A DNA stretch of 64,000 nucleotides from an uncultured Bacteroidales bacterium (GTDB lineage Bacteria > Bacteroidota > Bacteroidia > Bacteroidales > WCHB1-69), in contig OMYJ01000001.1 of the NCBI GenBank assembly GCA_900315245.1, forward strand, positions 248,001-312,000, read 5' to 3'. Position 1 is the stretch's first letter. Each line of letters begins with the position of its first letter. Shown here in pieces: positions 33,497 to 43,339 of this stretch. A program made the position numbers and the translations under genes. The notes beneath the pieces were generated by a model that saw only the letters and a list, made by a program, of their open reading frames with translations, was not told where the DNA came from and did not search any database.

Positions 33497-34699
33497 TTAG
33501 AGTACTGATTCGACTATCGCATTTGCAAGGGTTTCCAATTCAGCACGTTGCGCTTCTTTCATCGCCGACTTGAAGGTAATGGCAGGTTCGAGAACGGTAG
33601 TGTTCTTCATCTCGCCGAGGATGGCCTTGACGGCGTTGCCGGAAACAGGCGCCCAGGAACCGTTCTCAATCACTGTGAAGGTGCGGTTTTGCAACAGATG
33701 CGCCTTGATGTCGAGCAGGTAGTTCTCCATCGGAGGATAGAGACCACCATTGTAGGTCGGGGCGACGAGCACGATATGGCTGCAACGGAAAGACTCTGAC
33801 ACCAAGTAAGATACGTGGGTGGCGGAGACATCGTACATGCGCACGTTGCGGCAGCCCTTGTCAGCAAGCATTCCAGACAAAACAGTAGCCACAGATTCTG
33901 TATGGCCGTACATAGAACCGTAAATCACGAGAACTTCCTTGTCCTCAGGCTCATAACGGCTCCATTTGTCGTACTTTTCAATGAACTTGCCGAAATCCTT
34001 GCGCCAAATGGGGCCATGGAGCGGACAAATCATAGCGATATCGAGCGTGGCAGCCTTTTTCAGGAGATTCTGCACCTGCATCCCATATTTGCCTACTATA
34101 TTAGTATAATAACGGCGGGCTTCGTACATCCATTCGCGGTCAAAATTGACCTCATCGGCATAGAGATTGCCGTTCAAAGCCCCGAATGTACCGAAAGCAT
34201 CTGCTGAGAAAAGCACCTTGTCGGTAGAATCGTAGGAGACCAGCACTTCCGGCCAGTGCACCATCTGCGCCCCCACGAAATTGAGCGTATGCTTGCCCGT
34301 ATTCAACGAATCACCTTCCTTAACAATCTGGAATTGAACCTGTTCTGGAATATCCATGAATTGTTTCATGAAGCGGGAGGCCTGCAGGCTGCACACAATG
34401 ACCGCATTCGGCCAACGCACTAGCACTTCTGTCAGGGAAGCCAAATGGTCAGGTTCCACATGGTGAATGACGATATAATCCAGCGCTCGTCCTGCCAGCA
34501 CAGCTGTCAAATTTTCCAAGAACTGCGCACCCACCGCCTGGTCAACCGTATCCAAAAGGACAGTTTTCTCATCAATGAAGACGTAAGAATTATAGGAGGT
34601 GCCACTCGGAATGGGCATCATATTCTCAAAAAGGGCAAGTCTTCTGTCGGAAGCGCCCACATACCACAAATCGGCCGAAATTTTTCTTGAAGTATTCAT
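33497..34699 (-). CDS. Flavodiiron protein (FprA-type A flavoprotein)
   Basis: Flavodiiron proteins reduce oxygen or nitric oxide in anaerobes. The beta-lactamase-like domain carries the diiron ligand motif HHVEPDHLASL (about residue 80) and further ligands in GAQMVHWPEVLVSYD, SADAFGTFG and CPLHGPIWR. The C-terminal flavodoxin domain has VIYGSMYGHTESVATVLSG and VLVAPTYNGGLYPPMENYL. The 400-residue length lacks a rubredoxin tail, so it needs a separate electron donor. The rubredoxin at 3309 is a candidate. It is expressed from the promoter at 34756, ahead of the NfnAB-like fusion. Confidence 0.96.
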   Translation of the reverse strand: MNTSRKISADLWYVGASDRRLALFENMMPIPSGTSYNSYVFIDEKTVLLDTVDQAVGAQFLENLTAVLAGRALDYIVIHHVEPDHLASLTEVLVRWPNAVIVCSLQASRFMKQFMDIPEQVQFQIVKEGDSLNTGKHTLNFVGAQMVHWPEVLVSYDSTDKVLFSADAFGTFGALNGNLYADEVNFDREWMYEARRYYTNIVGKYGMQVQNLLKKAATLDIAMICPLHGPIWRKDFGKFIEKYDKWSRYEPEDKEVLVIYGSMYGHTESVATVLSGMLADKGCRNVRMYDVSATHVSYLVSESFRCSHIVLVAPTYNGGLYPPMENYLLDIKAHLLQNRTFTVIENGSWAPVSGNAVKAILGEMKNTTVLEPAITFKSAMKEAQRAELETLANAIVESVL

Positions 34700-34755
34700 A
34701 TTTGTTGATAACTAATTGTCTTGTAAAACATTTGGGTGATTTAAAAACCGAAGTG

Positions 34756-34763
34756 CAAAAATA
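34756..34763 (-). promoter_or_regulatory. Bacteroidota -7 box for the flavodiiron gene
   Basis: The minus strand reads TATTTTTG followed by C, 57 nt upstream of the ATG at 34699. Confidence 0.65.
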
Positions 34764-34832
34764 CAAAAAACCACGTTATCTGAATAAATTTTAAATATCC
34801 GATTTGTAATTTGGGTTTATTTATTTTTTTTG

Positions 34833-34840
34833 TATTTTTG
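34833..34840 (+). promoter_or_regulatory. Bacteroidota -7 box for the C10 protease gene
   Basis: TATTTTTG followed by C lies 47 nt before the ATG at 34888. Confidence 0.7.
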
Positions 34841-34887
34841 CGGGCTATAATATTAATTGGAATAATTATAAATAAAATTCTATAAGT

Positions 34888-37170
34888 ATGAAGAAGTTTA
34901 CCCTGTTTGCATCATTATTGATGTTTGTAGCAATGAGCTACGCGGCGAACGTTGTTCCCGTAGAAGATGCCATGACCGCATCTAAAAATTTCCTCTCCGA
35001 ACGTGTAGGTGCTGCAAAAGCGAGCCAATTGGAGCTGGTGTTAGTGAATACGGAATATTCCGAAGACGGTACCCCTGCCACCTATCGTTTCAGTGTGGGA
35101 GACCATGGTTTCATGATTGTTTCCGCCACCGATTTGGCCAACCCTGTCCTCGCCTTCTCCCTGGAAAGCAATTTTAAGGAAGGCACTGGCGCTGACATCT
35201 ATACAGAACGTTATGCCAAAGAACTTTCCTACCTGAAGGACAATCCTTCGGCTGCCTTAAATGTCCGCAATTCCTGGAACCATTACTTGGCCGCTGACTT
35301 TAAACCCTTTGCCACAAAAGGAAATCCTTGCGTTCAGCCTCTGATCACCACTCGTTGGACTCAGGAGCAATACTACAACACCATGTGCCCTTACAATCCT
35401 CGCAATTCCTACGCCGATGACTATCACACTCCTGTCGGCTGCGTGGCGTTGACAATGGCCAACATCCTCTTTTTCTATCGTTTCCCGGATCATGGTATTG
35501 GTTCCGTTTCTTACTTCCCCCGCGAATATAGCGATGAGGGTGAATTAACCTACTCCTATCCTGTCCAAATCGTCAACTACTCCCAAGCCAGATATGACTA
35601 TAACGCCATGGCCAATTCCCTGAGTGCATACGACGGGGAATTAGCGAAACTGATTTACCACTGCGGCGTTTCCGTTCGTATGAGTTATGGTTTTGATGGT
35701 TCCGGTTCACAATCCGAATATGCTTTAGGCGCTTTACAGGATCACTATTTCTTTTCTGACGAAGCACGTTTTCAAGTCATGACGGATATAGTTCCCAACG
35801 ACTCCCTGATGTATCTTTGGGTGGACAAAGCGAAAGCGGAATTAGACCAGCACAGACCGCTGTTCTTCTCCGGCCAAAGCACCGCTGCCGGCGGTCACGC
35901 CTGGATTGTCGATGGTTACACCACGATTGGCAATGCCACCTACTTCCACGTGAACTGGGGTTGGGCAGGTTCCAGCAACGGCTATTACCTCATCAACAAC
36001 CAGGTTACCACCAGCTATGGCAACTTCAATGCCAACAATGCCAACACTATGATGATCAATCTGATGCCTGACAGTGCACTTATCCAAAAACCCGCGGAAA
36101 GCTCTGCCCGCGTCACCGCCAGCTTCGGTACCATCAGCGACGGCGCCGGTAACATGAAATACGCCCAGAACTCCAACCGCAGATGGGTGCTGGCTTGCCC
36201 CGATGCCACTTCTTACGAACTCAAATTCTCCAAACTCAAAGTGAAAAACGGAGACAAAGTTATTGTTTACAACGGCGGAACAGAAGCCTCCGGTATCAAA
36301 CAACAATACAGTGGCGATTACCTGATGGCCGCTTGTAATGATTACACCAATGTTTCAGGTTGCGAACACGGTGACTTTGTAGGCGAGACTCTTCCGGGTG
36401 CCATCACCGTCAACGCCGACAGTGTCCTGGTGGTCTTCACCTCCACTGCAAATTCTGAGACAGACTACGGTTTTGTTCTCGATTACAGCGTGAAAAGCTT
36501 CAACAAGAACGCATGTACCGACAAAATCTACACCGATCAGCATGCAGTCCTGACAGACAAACCCGACAATGTGATAAGCGACGACACCTATCGCGCCACT
36601 AATGTTTGCGAGTACACCCTGAACTTGAAATATACAGACCAACTGGTCTATGCCTTCCCTAAATTTGATTTGAAACAAGGTGACTTTGTGGATATTTATA
36701 ATCAAACTTCCCCCAGCAGCTCAAGCAGAGTGTTGGTTGCTCACTATGACATGAATAACCTCCCGACAAATGTTTATTCTTATGATGCACCTCTCTATAA
36801 CATGGTTGGCGTCCCTTCATCCAAATTCATCATCCGTTTCGCTTCTGACAACATGCTCCAAGGTACTGGTTTTGAGTTCGATTATTATGGAATCTGTAAC
36901 AGTGTTGATCAATTTGACGAAACAGAAATCAATGTTTATCCGAACCCGGCCACTTCTTTCGTGAACATTGAGGTCACTTCCGATAAAGCTCAGCAGTTTA
37001 ATGCAAGCGTGGTTGATATGATGGGTAAAACCGTCTATGTTGACCAATTCAACCATGACGGCGGTTCAGGCATTTACAAAATCAATGTGAACAACCTGGC
37101 CAAGGGCGTTTACTTCTTGCACCTGAACAGTGAAAACGGCCAATCTGTTCAGAAAATCGTGGTCAGATAA
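34888..37170 (+). CDS. Secreted C10-family (streptopain-like) cysteine protease, T9SS cargo
   Basis: The protein has a signal peptide (MKKFTLFASLLMFVAMSYA) and a pro-domain to about residue 140. The C10 catalytic domain has the nucleophile in HTPVGCVALTMANIL (about C185) and the histidine in AAGGHAWIVDGY (about H337), followed by FHVNWGWAGSSNGYY. Two beta-rich CUB-like modules follow (YELKFSKLKVKNGDKVIVYNG and YAFPKFDLKQGDFVDIYN). The last 75 residues are a T9SS sorting domain (NVYPNPATSFVNIEV...GVYFLHLNSENGQ...KIVVR). It is related to Prevotella interpain and Porphyromonas PrtT. A terminator follows directly. Confidence 0.93.
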   Translation: MKKFTLFASLLMFVAMSYAANVVPVEDAMTASKNFLSERVGAAKASQLELVLVNTEYSEDGTPATYRFSVGDHGFMIVSATDLANPVLAFSLESNFKEGTGADIYTERYAKELSYLKDNPSAALNVRNSWNHYLAADFKPFATKGNPCVQPLITTRWTQEQYYNTMCPYNPRNSYADDYHTPVGCVALTMANILFFYRFPDHGIGSVSYFPREYSDEGELTYSYPVQIVNYSQARYDYNAMANSLSAYDGELAKLIYHCGVSVRMSYGFDGSGSQSEYALGALQDHYFFSDEARFQVMTDIVPNDSLMYLWVDKAKAELDQHRPLFFSGQSTAAGGHAWIVDGYTTIGNATYFHVNWGWAGSSNGYYLINNQVTTSYGNFNANNANTMMINLMPDSALIQKPAESSARVTASFGTISDGAGNMKYAQNSNRRWVLACPDATSYELKFSKLKVKNGDKVIVYNGGTEASGIKQQYSGDYLMAACNDYTNVSGCEHGDFVGETLPGAITVNADSVLVVFTSTANSETDYGFVLDYSVKSFNKNACTDKIYTDQHAVLTDKPDNVISDDTYRATNVCEYTLNLKYTDQLVYAFPKFDLKQGDFVDIYNQTSPSSSSRVLVAHYDMNNLPTNVYSYDAPLYNMVGVPSSKFIIRFASDNMLQGTGFEFDYYGICNSVDQFDETEINVYPNPATSFVNIEVTSDKAQQFNASVVDMMGKTVYVDQFNHDGGSGIYKINVNNLAKGVYFLHLNSENGQSVQKIVVR

Positions 37171-37197
37171 ATATTTGAATACCTTACTATAATATAT

Positions 37198-37226
37198 AGG
37201 CGGTCTTTTTAGGCCGCCTTTTTTTA
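37198..37226 (+). terminator. Rho-independent terminator after the C10 protease
   Basis: AGGCGGTC (37198-37205) pairs, with one G-T wobble, with GGCCGCCT (37212-37219), followed by a run of eight T. Confidence 0.88.
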
Positions 37227-37247
37227 TGGCTGTATTCGTAAATTATG

Positions 37248-37255
37248 TACATTTG
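37248..37255 (+). promoter_or_regulatory. Bacteroidota -7 box for ftcD
   Basis: TACATTTG followed by C lies 49 nt before the ATG at 37305. Confidence 0.7.
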
Positions 37256-37304
37256 CAAACTTGTTCTGGATAAATAAAAATATTAATAATCAATATCTTA
37301 CAAA

Positions 37305-39002
37305 ATGAAACAGTTAATCGAATGCGTTCCCAATTTCAGTGAGGGAAGAAATCAAGAGATTATCAACCAAGTGGCCGACGTGATTCGTCAGGCCGAAGGC
37401 GTGACCCTGTTGGACGTTGATCCCGGTGCCACCACCAACCGCACGGTCGTCACCTTCGTGGGCGAACCCGATTATGTGGTCGATGCTGCTGTGAAACTCA
37501 TCGCCAAGTGTCAGGAGTTGATCGACATGCGTAACCACCACGGCGACCACCCGCGTTTCGGTGCCACCGACGTGTGTCCGCTCGTGCCCATCGCCAACAT
37601 CACGATGGAAGAGACCGTGGAATACGCCCGCAAATTAGCCGAAAGAGTCGGCAAGGAGCTGAACATCCCCGTCTATTGCTACGAGAACGCCGCGTTCAAG
37701 CCCGAGCGCCGCAACCTCGCCAACTGCCGTCAGGGTGAGTACGAAGCCCTGAAGGAGCGCATCACCTCCAAGGAGTGGAAGCCCGACTTCGGTCCCAACA
37801 AGTTCACGGAGAGCGTCGCCAAGAGCGGTGCCACGGCTGTGGGCGCCCGCGACTTCCTCATCGCCGTCAACTACAACCTCAACACCACCTCCACGCGCCG
37901 CGCCAACGCCATCGCCTTCGACGTGCGCGAAAAGGGCCGCCCGAAACGCGAGGGCAACAAGATCACCGGCAAGAAAGTGCTCGACGAAAAGGGCAACGTG
38001 GTGATGATCCCCGGCACGCTGAAGGGCACCAAAGCCATCGGCTGGTACATTGAGGAATACGGCATCGCGCAAGTCTCGATGAACATCACCGACATCAACG
38101 CCACGCCGCTGCACGTCGCCTTTGACGAGGTGACCGCCAAGGCCGCCAAGCGCGGTATCCGCGTCACCGGCGCTGAAATCGTGGGCCTCATCCCCAAGAA
38201 AGTGCTCATCCAAGCCGGCAAATACTACCTTGCCAAACAGAAACGCTCCCTCGGCATCGACGAAAAGGAGATGGTAAAGATTGCCGTGAAATCCATGGGC
38301 TTGGACGACCTCAAACCCTTCAACCCCGAAGAGAAAGTCATCGAATATCTCCTTGAGAAAGAGGACACTACGCCGAAGTTGGTTAATATGACCTGCACCG
38401 GTTTCGCCAACGAGACGGCCTCCGAAAGTCCGGCTCCCGGCGGCGGTTCCATCTCCGCCTATATGGGCTCCCTTGGCGCCGCCCTCGGCACAATGGTCGC
38501 CAACCTCTCCTCCCACAAGCCCGGTTGGGACGACAAGTGGGCATATTTCTCCGAATGGGCTGAAAAAGGCCAACTGCTGAAAGACCAGCTGCTTGCCCTC
38601 GTGGATGAGGACACCAACGCTTTCAACGTGATTATGAACGCGTTCGGAATGCCGAAGGGCACACCCGAAGAGAAGGAAGCCCGTTCGCAGGCCATCCAGG
38701 ACGCCACCAAATACGCCACCGAAGTGCCGATGCGCACCATCGAGACCTCCTTCAAGGTGTTCGAGATCTGCGAGGCGATGATCAACAAGGGCAACCCCGC
38801 CAGCGTCTCTGACGCCGGTGTCGGCGTGCTCTGCGCCCGCGCGGCCGTCCACGGCGCCTACCTCAACGTCAAAATCAACGCCTCCTCGCTGAAAGACAAG
38901 GAGTGGGCCGAGATGATGATCAACAAGGCGCACGACTACGTGGTCAAAGCCGATCAAATTGAACGCCGCCTGATGAAAAAGACTGAGAAGGTGATCGGGT
39001 AG
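37305..39002 (+). CDS. ftcD: Bifunctional glutamate formimidoyltransferase / formimidoyl-THF cyclodeaminase
   Basis: FtcD transfers the formimino group of formiminoglutamate (from histidine breakdown) to tetrahydrofolate and then releases ammonia. The N-terminal transferase has CVPNFSEGRNQEIINQ, NHHGDHPRFGATDVCPLVP and GARDFLIAVNYNL. The C-terminal cyclodeaminase (from about residue 370) has SESPAPGGGSISAYMGSLGAALGTMVANL and KGNPASVSDAGVGVLCARAAV. The full fusion of 565 residues matches the animal-like two-domain form common in Bacteroidota. No other histidine-degradation gene is adjacent. Confidence 0.96.
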   Translation: MKQLIECVPNFSEGRNQEIINQVADVIRQAEGVTLLDVDPGATTNRTVVTFVGEPDYVVDAAVKLIAKCQELIDMRNHHGDHPRFGATDVCPLVPIANITMEETVEYARKLAERVGKELNIPVYCYENAAFKPERRNLANCRQGEYEALKERITSKEWKPDFGPNKFTESVAKSGATAVGARDFLIAVNYNLNTTSTRRANAIAFDVREKGRPKREGNKITGKKVLDEKGNVVMIPGTLKGTKAIGWYIEEYGIAQVSMNITDINATPLHVAFDEVTAKAAKRGIRVTGAEIVGLIPKKVLIQAGKYYLAKQKRSLGIDEKEMVKIAVKSMGLDDLKPFNPEEKVIEYLLEKEDTTPKLVNMTCTGFANETASESPAPGGGSISAYMGSLGAALGTMVANLSSHKPGWDDKWAYFSEWAEKGQLLKDQLLALVDEDTNAFNVIMNAFGMPKGTPEEKEARSQAIQDATKYATEVPMRTIETSFKVFEICEAMINKGNPASVSDAGVGVLCARAAVHGAYLNVKINASSLKDKEWAEMMINKAHDYVVKADQIERRLMKKTEKVIG

Positions 39003-39012
39003 TACGATGTTT

Positions 39013-39040
39013 GTAGAGACGCGCCATGGCACGTCTCTGC
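39013..39040. repeat. 28-bp dispersed palindrome, family B
   Basis: GTAGAGACG arm, core CGCCATGGCA, arm CGTCTCTGC (one change from CTCTAC). It is the same family as 46463-46490 and 47889-47916. It lies 10 bp after the ftcD stop. Confidence 0.9.
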
Positions 39041-39061
39041 AGAACCGTTAAAATAAAAAAT

Positions 39062-39107
39062 GCCGCTGTGGAAATGCGCTTTGGCGCGGATTCACAGCGG
39101 CGTTTTT
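39062..39107 (+). terminator. Rho-independent terminator after ftcD
   Basis: GCCGCTGTG (39062-39070) pairs with CACAGCGGC (39093-39101), with an internal TGCGC/GCGCG stem, and is followed by GTTTTT. Confidence 0.85.
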
Positions 39108-39145
39108 CTATTCACTGCTCACTATTCACTGTTCACTAAAAATTG

Positions 39146-39236
39146 TATCTTTGCCGATGTTATTAAAGCTCGATTTCATGAAACCCAACCCAGCTTCAAT
39201 AACCCATAACCCATAACCATTAAAATTGTATCTTTG
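39146..39236 (+). promoter_or_regulatory. Two tandem -7 boxes before the glycosyltransferase
   Basis: TATCTTTG followed by CCG occurs at 39146-39153 and again at 39229-39236. Both copies are preceded by AAAATTG, suggesting a duplicated promoter. The second is 47 nt before the ATG at 39283. ATAACC-type repeats (39196-39220) lie between them. Confidence 0.65.
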
Positions 39237-39282
39237 CCGTCCGAACAGAACGTTCGGCTATTTAAGTCGTAATATTGTCAGA

Positions 39283-40443
39283 ATGAAGATATTAGTGGTC
39301 CTTTCCCGCATCCCCTTCCCGTTGGAGAAGGGTGACAAGCTGAGAGCCTACTACCAGATCCGGGAACTGTCGAAATGGCATGACCTCTACTTGGTGGCGC
39401 TCTACAGCCGTAGCGTGCCCGAAGAGGCGATGCGCGAACTGACCCCATACTGTCGCGAGATCCACTTTCTACGACAGTCTCCCCTGCGCAGTGCCCTCAA
39501 CATGGCGGCCTCCCTTTTTGTGGGACTCCCCCTGCAATGCGGCTATTTCTACAGCCACCGCAACCACAAGCGGATCGACAAGATCATCCAAGAGGTGCAG
39601 CCCGACCGGATTTACTGCCAACTCTTCCGGATGGCAGAGTACGTACGCCACTGCCGGATTCCGAAAGTACTTGATTATCAAGATGCTTTCTCCATGGGGA
39701 TGGAGCGGCGGGCGCAGAAGGCATTCCCGCTGTTCCGGTCTGTGATGCGGATGGAAGGTCACCGCATCGCCCACTACGAAACCGACATCTTTGACGATTT
39801 CGAGGGCAAGACCATGATCACCGCCTTGGACCGTGATTGCATACAACACCCTATGAAAAAGGAAATTGTGGTGGTTCCCAATGGGGTGGATTTCGCTAAA
39901 TTCAGTCACGACGCAGTGCCGAAAACCCACGACCTCATCTTCTCGGGCAACATGAACTACCCGCCCAACGTGGATGCAGCCGTCTATTTAGTTAAGGAGA
40001 TTCTGCCCGAATTGCGGAAAAAGCATCCGGAGGTGAAGCTGATGCTCGCCGGTGCCGATCCCTCCAAGAAGGTCCGCGCCCTGCAGAACGACCATGTCAC
40101 TGTCACGGGCTGGGTGCCCTCCATGACCGACTGCTACGCCCAAGCACGCATCTTCATCGCCCCGATGCGGTTGGGTACTGGTCTGCAGAACAAGCTGTTG
40201 GAGGCTATGGCTATGAAATTGCCGTGCGTCACCTCGCCGTTGGCCGCCAAGCCGCTGGACCCCGCCGCCAAGGAAGGGGCCGTCATCGCCTGCAGCACCA
40301 CCCGCCAATACGTGGACACGCTCGACCGTCTGCTCACGGATTCCGCTTATTACCAGGAATATGCGACACGCGGACACGATTTCGTATATGAACATTACGA
40401 CTGGACAAACGCGACACGAAAATTGAACGAATTGTTTTCCTAA
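39283..40443 (+). CDS. Glycosyltransferase family 4-type
   Basis: This GT-B fold glycosyltransferase begins MKILVVLSRIPFPLEKGDKLRAYYQIRELS. It has the N-domain signature for sugar-acceptor binding and a C-terminal donor-binding domain: NGVDFAKFS, DLIFSGNMNYPPNVDAAVYLVKEIL, LMLAGADPSKKVRAL, VTVTGWVPSMTDCYAQARIFIAPMRLGTGLQNKLLEAMAMKLPCV. The E in KLLEAM is the usual ribose-binding glutamate. It probably acts on cell-envelope polysaccharide, but the substrate is unknown. The start at 39283 excludes a 19-residue leader that overlaps the promoter. It stands alone, between ftcD and mutS. Confidence 0.92.
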   Translation: MKILVVLSRIPFPLEKGDKLRAYYQIRELSKWHDLYLVALYSRSVPEEAMRELTPYCREIHFLRQSPLRSALNMAASLFVGLPLQCGYFYSHRNHKRIDKIIQEVQPDRIYCQLFRMAEYVRHCRIPKVLDYQDAFSMGMERRAQKAFPLFRSVMRMEGHRIAHYETDIFDDFEGKTMITALDRDCIQHPMKKEIVVVPNGVDFAKFSHDAVPKTHDLIFSGNMNYPPNVDAAVYLVKEILPELRKKHPEVKLMLAGADPSKKVRALQNDHVTVTGWVPSMTDCYAQARIFIAPMRLGTGLQNKLLEAMAMKLPCVTSPLAAKPLDPAAKEGAVIACSTTRQYVDTLDRLLTDSAYYQEYATRGHDFVYEHYDWTNATRKLNELFS

Positions 40444-40547
40444 CCAATAACTTCCCGTTTTCTGCACAAAATGTGTTAAGAAAACATAATAATGCATTAA
40501 AACGGAAGATAATGGGGAGATAGTGGTCAAAATTCCAAAGAAAATCG

Positions 40548-40555
40548 TACCTTTG
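40548..40555 (+). promoter_or_regulatory. Bacteroidota -7 box for mutS
   Basis: TACCTTTG followed by C lies 19 nt before the ATG at 40575. Confidence 0.7.
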
Positions 40556-40574
40556 CCGTCTTAAAATTGAGAAG

Positions 40575-43199
40575 ATGGAAAAGTGTGCTGAGACCCCTCT
40601 GATGAGGCAGTATAACCAATTCAAGGCCAAACATCCCGATGCCATTTTACTGTTCCGCGTGGGGGATTTTTACGAGACATACGGCGAAGACGCCGTCAAA
40701 TCGTCCAAGATTTTAGGTATCACGCTGACCCGTCACGGGAAGGGCGCGTCGCAGACCGAACTGGCGGGGTTTCCCCACCACGCCCTCGACACGTACCTGC
40801 CGCGACTCGTGCGCGCCGGCTACCGCGTGGCCATCTGCGAGCAACTCGAAGATCCCAAACTCACCAAGACCCTCGTGAAACGCGGTATCATTGAGTTGGT
40901 TACGCCCGGCGTCTCCATCAACGACAAAGTGCTCGAACAGCGCGAGAACAACTTCCTCGCCGCCATCCATCTTACTGACAAACAGAGCGGCATCGCCTTC
41001 CTCGACATCTCCACCGGCGAATTTTACATCGCCGAAGGCAACAACGAATACCTCGACAAGCTCTTCCAGAACTTCAAACCCATGGAGCTGGTCATCCAGA
41101 AGGGCAAAACGCAGACCTTCAAGCAGAATTTCGGAGAGAAAATGCTGCTCACCCAGCTCGACGACTGGGTTTTCAAAACCGACTACACCCGCGAGCTGCT
41201 GACCAAACACTTCCACACCAAATCGCTCAAGGGCTTCGGCGTGGAAGACCTGCCGCTCGGCATTATTGCCGCCGGCGCCGCCCTCCATTACATCTACGAG
41301 ACGCAGAATCATAAAATACAGCATATCACCAAGATAAGCCGCATTGAGGAGGATCTCTACGTCTGGCTCGACAAGTTCACCATCCGCAACCTCGAACTGA
41401 TTCACTCGTCCAACGAGAACGCCGTCACTTTGCTTGACGTGCTCGACGAGACCCAAACCCCGATGGGTTCCCGTATGCTGCGCAAATGGATTCTCATGCC
41501 GCTGAAGGAGAAGTCGCTCATCGACGAGCGTCTTTCCGTGGTGGAGTATCTTATTAACAACCAAGATTTTACCTTCCAGCTAACCGACATTCTCAAGCAG
41601 ATGGGCGACCTGGAGCGTATGGTCTCGAAGATTGCCACGGGCAAGATCAACCCGCGGGAGGCATTGCAGTTGGCCACCTCCCTGCGCGCCGCCGAACAGC
41701 TGAAAGCCCTCTGCGAGAAAGCGCAATCGCCTATCCTGAAAGAGATTGCCGACAAGCTCAACCCCTGCGTGAACGTCTGCAAGCGCATCGAGAAGGAGAT
41801 TCGCGAAGACCCGCCGGTGGTGCCCAGCAAGGGCGGCATCTTCCAGCGCGGCGTCAATGCCGAACTCGACGAGCTCACCGACCTGGCCACCAACAGTCGC
41901 GGCATCCTCGCCGACATCCAGCAGCGCGAAGCCGAGAAAACCGGCATCAACTCGCTGAAAATCGGCTTCAACAACGTCTTTGGCTATTACCTTGAAGTGA
42001 CGAACACCTACAAGTCGAAGGTGCCGGCGGAGTGGACCCGCAAGCAGACCCTCACCGGCAGCGAACGTTATATCACCGAGGAACTTAAGGAGCTGGAAAC
42101 CAAAATATTGACCGCTCAAGAGAAGATTCTCGAAATCGAAGTGCGGCTCTATAACGAGTTGGTGGTCAGTCTCGCCGACTACATCCCCATCATTCAGAAC
42201 AACGCCCGCCTCGCCGCCCGCTTGGACGTGCTCAACGCCTTCGCCTACTGCGCCGTGCAGTACCAATATACCAAGCCGACCATCAGCAACTTCCAGAGCA
42301 TCGACATCAAAGACGGCCGTCACCCGGTGATCGAGCGGCAACTCCCGCCCGAGGAACCCTACATCGCCAACGACATCTACCTGGACACGGACAAGCAGCA
42401 GATTATCGTGATTACCGGTCCGAACATGTCGGGTAAGTCGGCGTTGTTGCGGCAGACCGCCCTCATCACGCTGATGGCGCAGATGGGCTGCTACGTGCCC
42501 GCCCGCGAGTGTACCATCGGCATCGTCGATAAGATCTTCACCCGTGTGGGCGCCTCCGACAACATCTCCACCGGCGAATCCACCTTCATGGTCGAGATGA
42601 ACGAGACCGCCAACATCCTCAACAACGTCACCAACCGCAGTCTCGTGCTTCTGGACGAAATCGGCAGGGGCACAAGCACTTACGACGGTATCTCCATCGC
42701 GTGGTCCATCGCCGAGTACCTGCACGAAAACCCGCTCCATCACGCCAAGGTGCTGTTCGCCACGCACTATCACGAGCTCAACGACATGGCCGCGCAGTTC
42801 CCCCGCATCAAGAACTACCACGTGTCGGTGAAGGAGCTCGATAACAAGGTCTATTTCTTGCGCAAGTTGGAAGAGGGCGGCAGCGAGCACAGTTTCGGCA
42901 TCCACGTGGCCCGCATGGCCGGTATGCCTCCCGCCGTGCTGCGCCGCGCCGAAGAGATTCTCAAACAGTTAGAAGATTCCCGCGCCCGCCGCGAAGAGAA
43001 GGGCGAGGAGGTACACATCGAGAAGCCCAAAGACGACAGCTACCAGCTGAGTTTCATCAACTTGGACGATCCGCTGCTCCTCGAAGTCAAAGAGACCATC
43101 GTCGGCCTGGACATCAACAGTCTCACGCCCGTGGAGGCGCTGATGAAGTTGAACGAGATTCAGCAGTTGCTGACGGGGAAAAAAGGCAATAGGCAATAG
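40575..43199 (+). CDS. mutS: DNA mismatch repair ATPase MutS
   Basis: MutS recognises base mismatches and recruits MutL. The mismatch-binding motif [11 protein letters not shown] (F and E of FxE, about residue 30) is in the N-terminal domain. The ATPase has Walker [14 protein letters not shown] (about residue 614), [16 protein letters not shown], Walker [16 protein letters not shown] and ATHYHEL. The length of 874 residues is full. The last four codons (GNRQ) and the stop are formed by the start of a GGCAAYA tandem array, so the natural C-terminus may have been altered. Confidence 0.98.
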   Translation: MEKCAETPLMRQYNQFKAKHPDAILLFRVGDFYETYGEDAVKSSKILGITLTRHGKGASQTELAGFPHHALDTYLPRLVRAGYRVAICEQLEDPKLTKTLVKRGIIELVTPGVSINDKVLEQRENNFLAAIHLTDKQSGIAFLDISTGEFYIAEGNNEYLDKLFQNFKPMELVIQKGKTQTFKQNFGEKMLLTQLDDWVFKTDYTRELLTKHFHTKSLKGFGVEDLPLGIIAAGAALHYIYETQNHKIQHITKISRIEEDLYVWLDKFTIRNLELIHSSNENAVTLLDVLDETQTPMGSRMLRKWILMPLKEKSLIDERLSVVEYLINNQDFTFQLTDILKQMGDLERMVSKIATGKINPREALQLATSLRAAEQLKALCEKAQSPILKEIADKLNPCVNVCKRIEKEIREDPPVVPSKGGIFQRGVNAELDELTDLATNSRGILADIQQREAEKTGINSLKIGFNNVFGYYLEVTNTYKSKVPAEWTRKQTLTGSERYITEELKELETKILTAQEKILEIEVRLYNELVVSLADYIPIIQNNARLAARLDVLNAFAYCAVQYQYTKPTISNFQSIDIKDGRHPVIERQLPPEEPYIANDIYLDTDKQQIIVITGPNMSGKSALLRQTALITLMAQMGCYVPARECTIGIVDKIFTRVGASDNISTGESTFMVEMNETANILNNVTNRSLVLLDEIGRGTSTYDGISIAWSIAEYLHENPLHHAKVLFATHYHELNDMAAQFPRIKNYHVSVKELDNKVYFLRKLEEGGSEHSFGIHVARMAGMPPAVLRRAEEILKQLEDSRARREEKGEEVHIEKPKDDSYQLSFINLDDPLLLEVKETIVGLDINSLTPVEALMKLNEIQQLLTGKKGNRQ

Positions 43200-43269
43200 G
43201 CAACAGGCAATAGGCAACAGGCAATAGGCAATAGGCAACAGGCAACAGGCAATAGGCAACAGGCAATAG
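43185..43269. repeat. Tandem array of 7-bp unit GGCAATA/GGCAACA
   Basis: About twelve 7-bp units begin inside the last mutS codons and include its stop. Adjacent family C palindrome and GTTTCAAG-type words follow at 43269-43333. There are no spacers. Confidence 0.92.
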
Positions 43270-43291
43270 TAGGGACGCGATTCATCGCGTC
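43269..43291. repeat. 23-bp palindrome, family C
   Basis: GTAGGGACGCGA, then TTCATCGCGTC. This is a truncated inverted repeat of the same type as 45850-45872 and 46503-46524. Confidence 0.75.
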
Positions 43292-43339
43292 AGTGTTGCC
43301 AAAGATTTCAAGTTTCAGGTTTCAAGTTTCAAGTCCGCG

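Noticed and set aside
37635..39032. Long antisense frame (465 codons) over ftcD
   Set aside because: It mirrors GC-rich third positions of ftcD; ftcD has complete family motifs, and the antisense frame has no promoter or motif.
41580..42905. Long antisense frame over mutS
   Set aside because: A shadow of a clearly recognised mutS; no start context and no recognisable domain.
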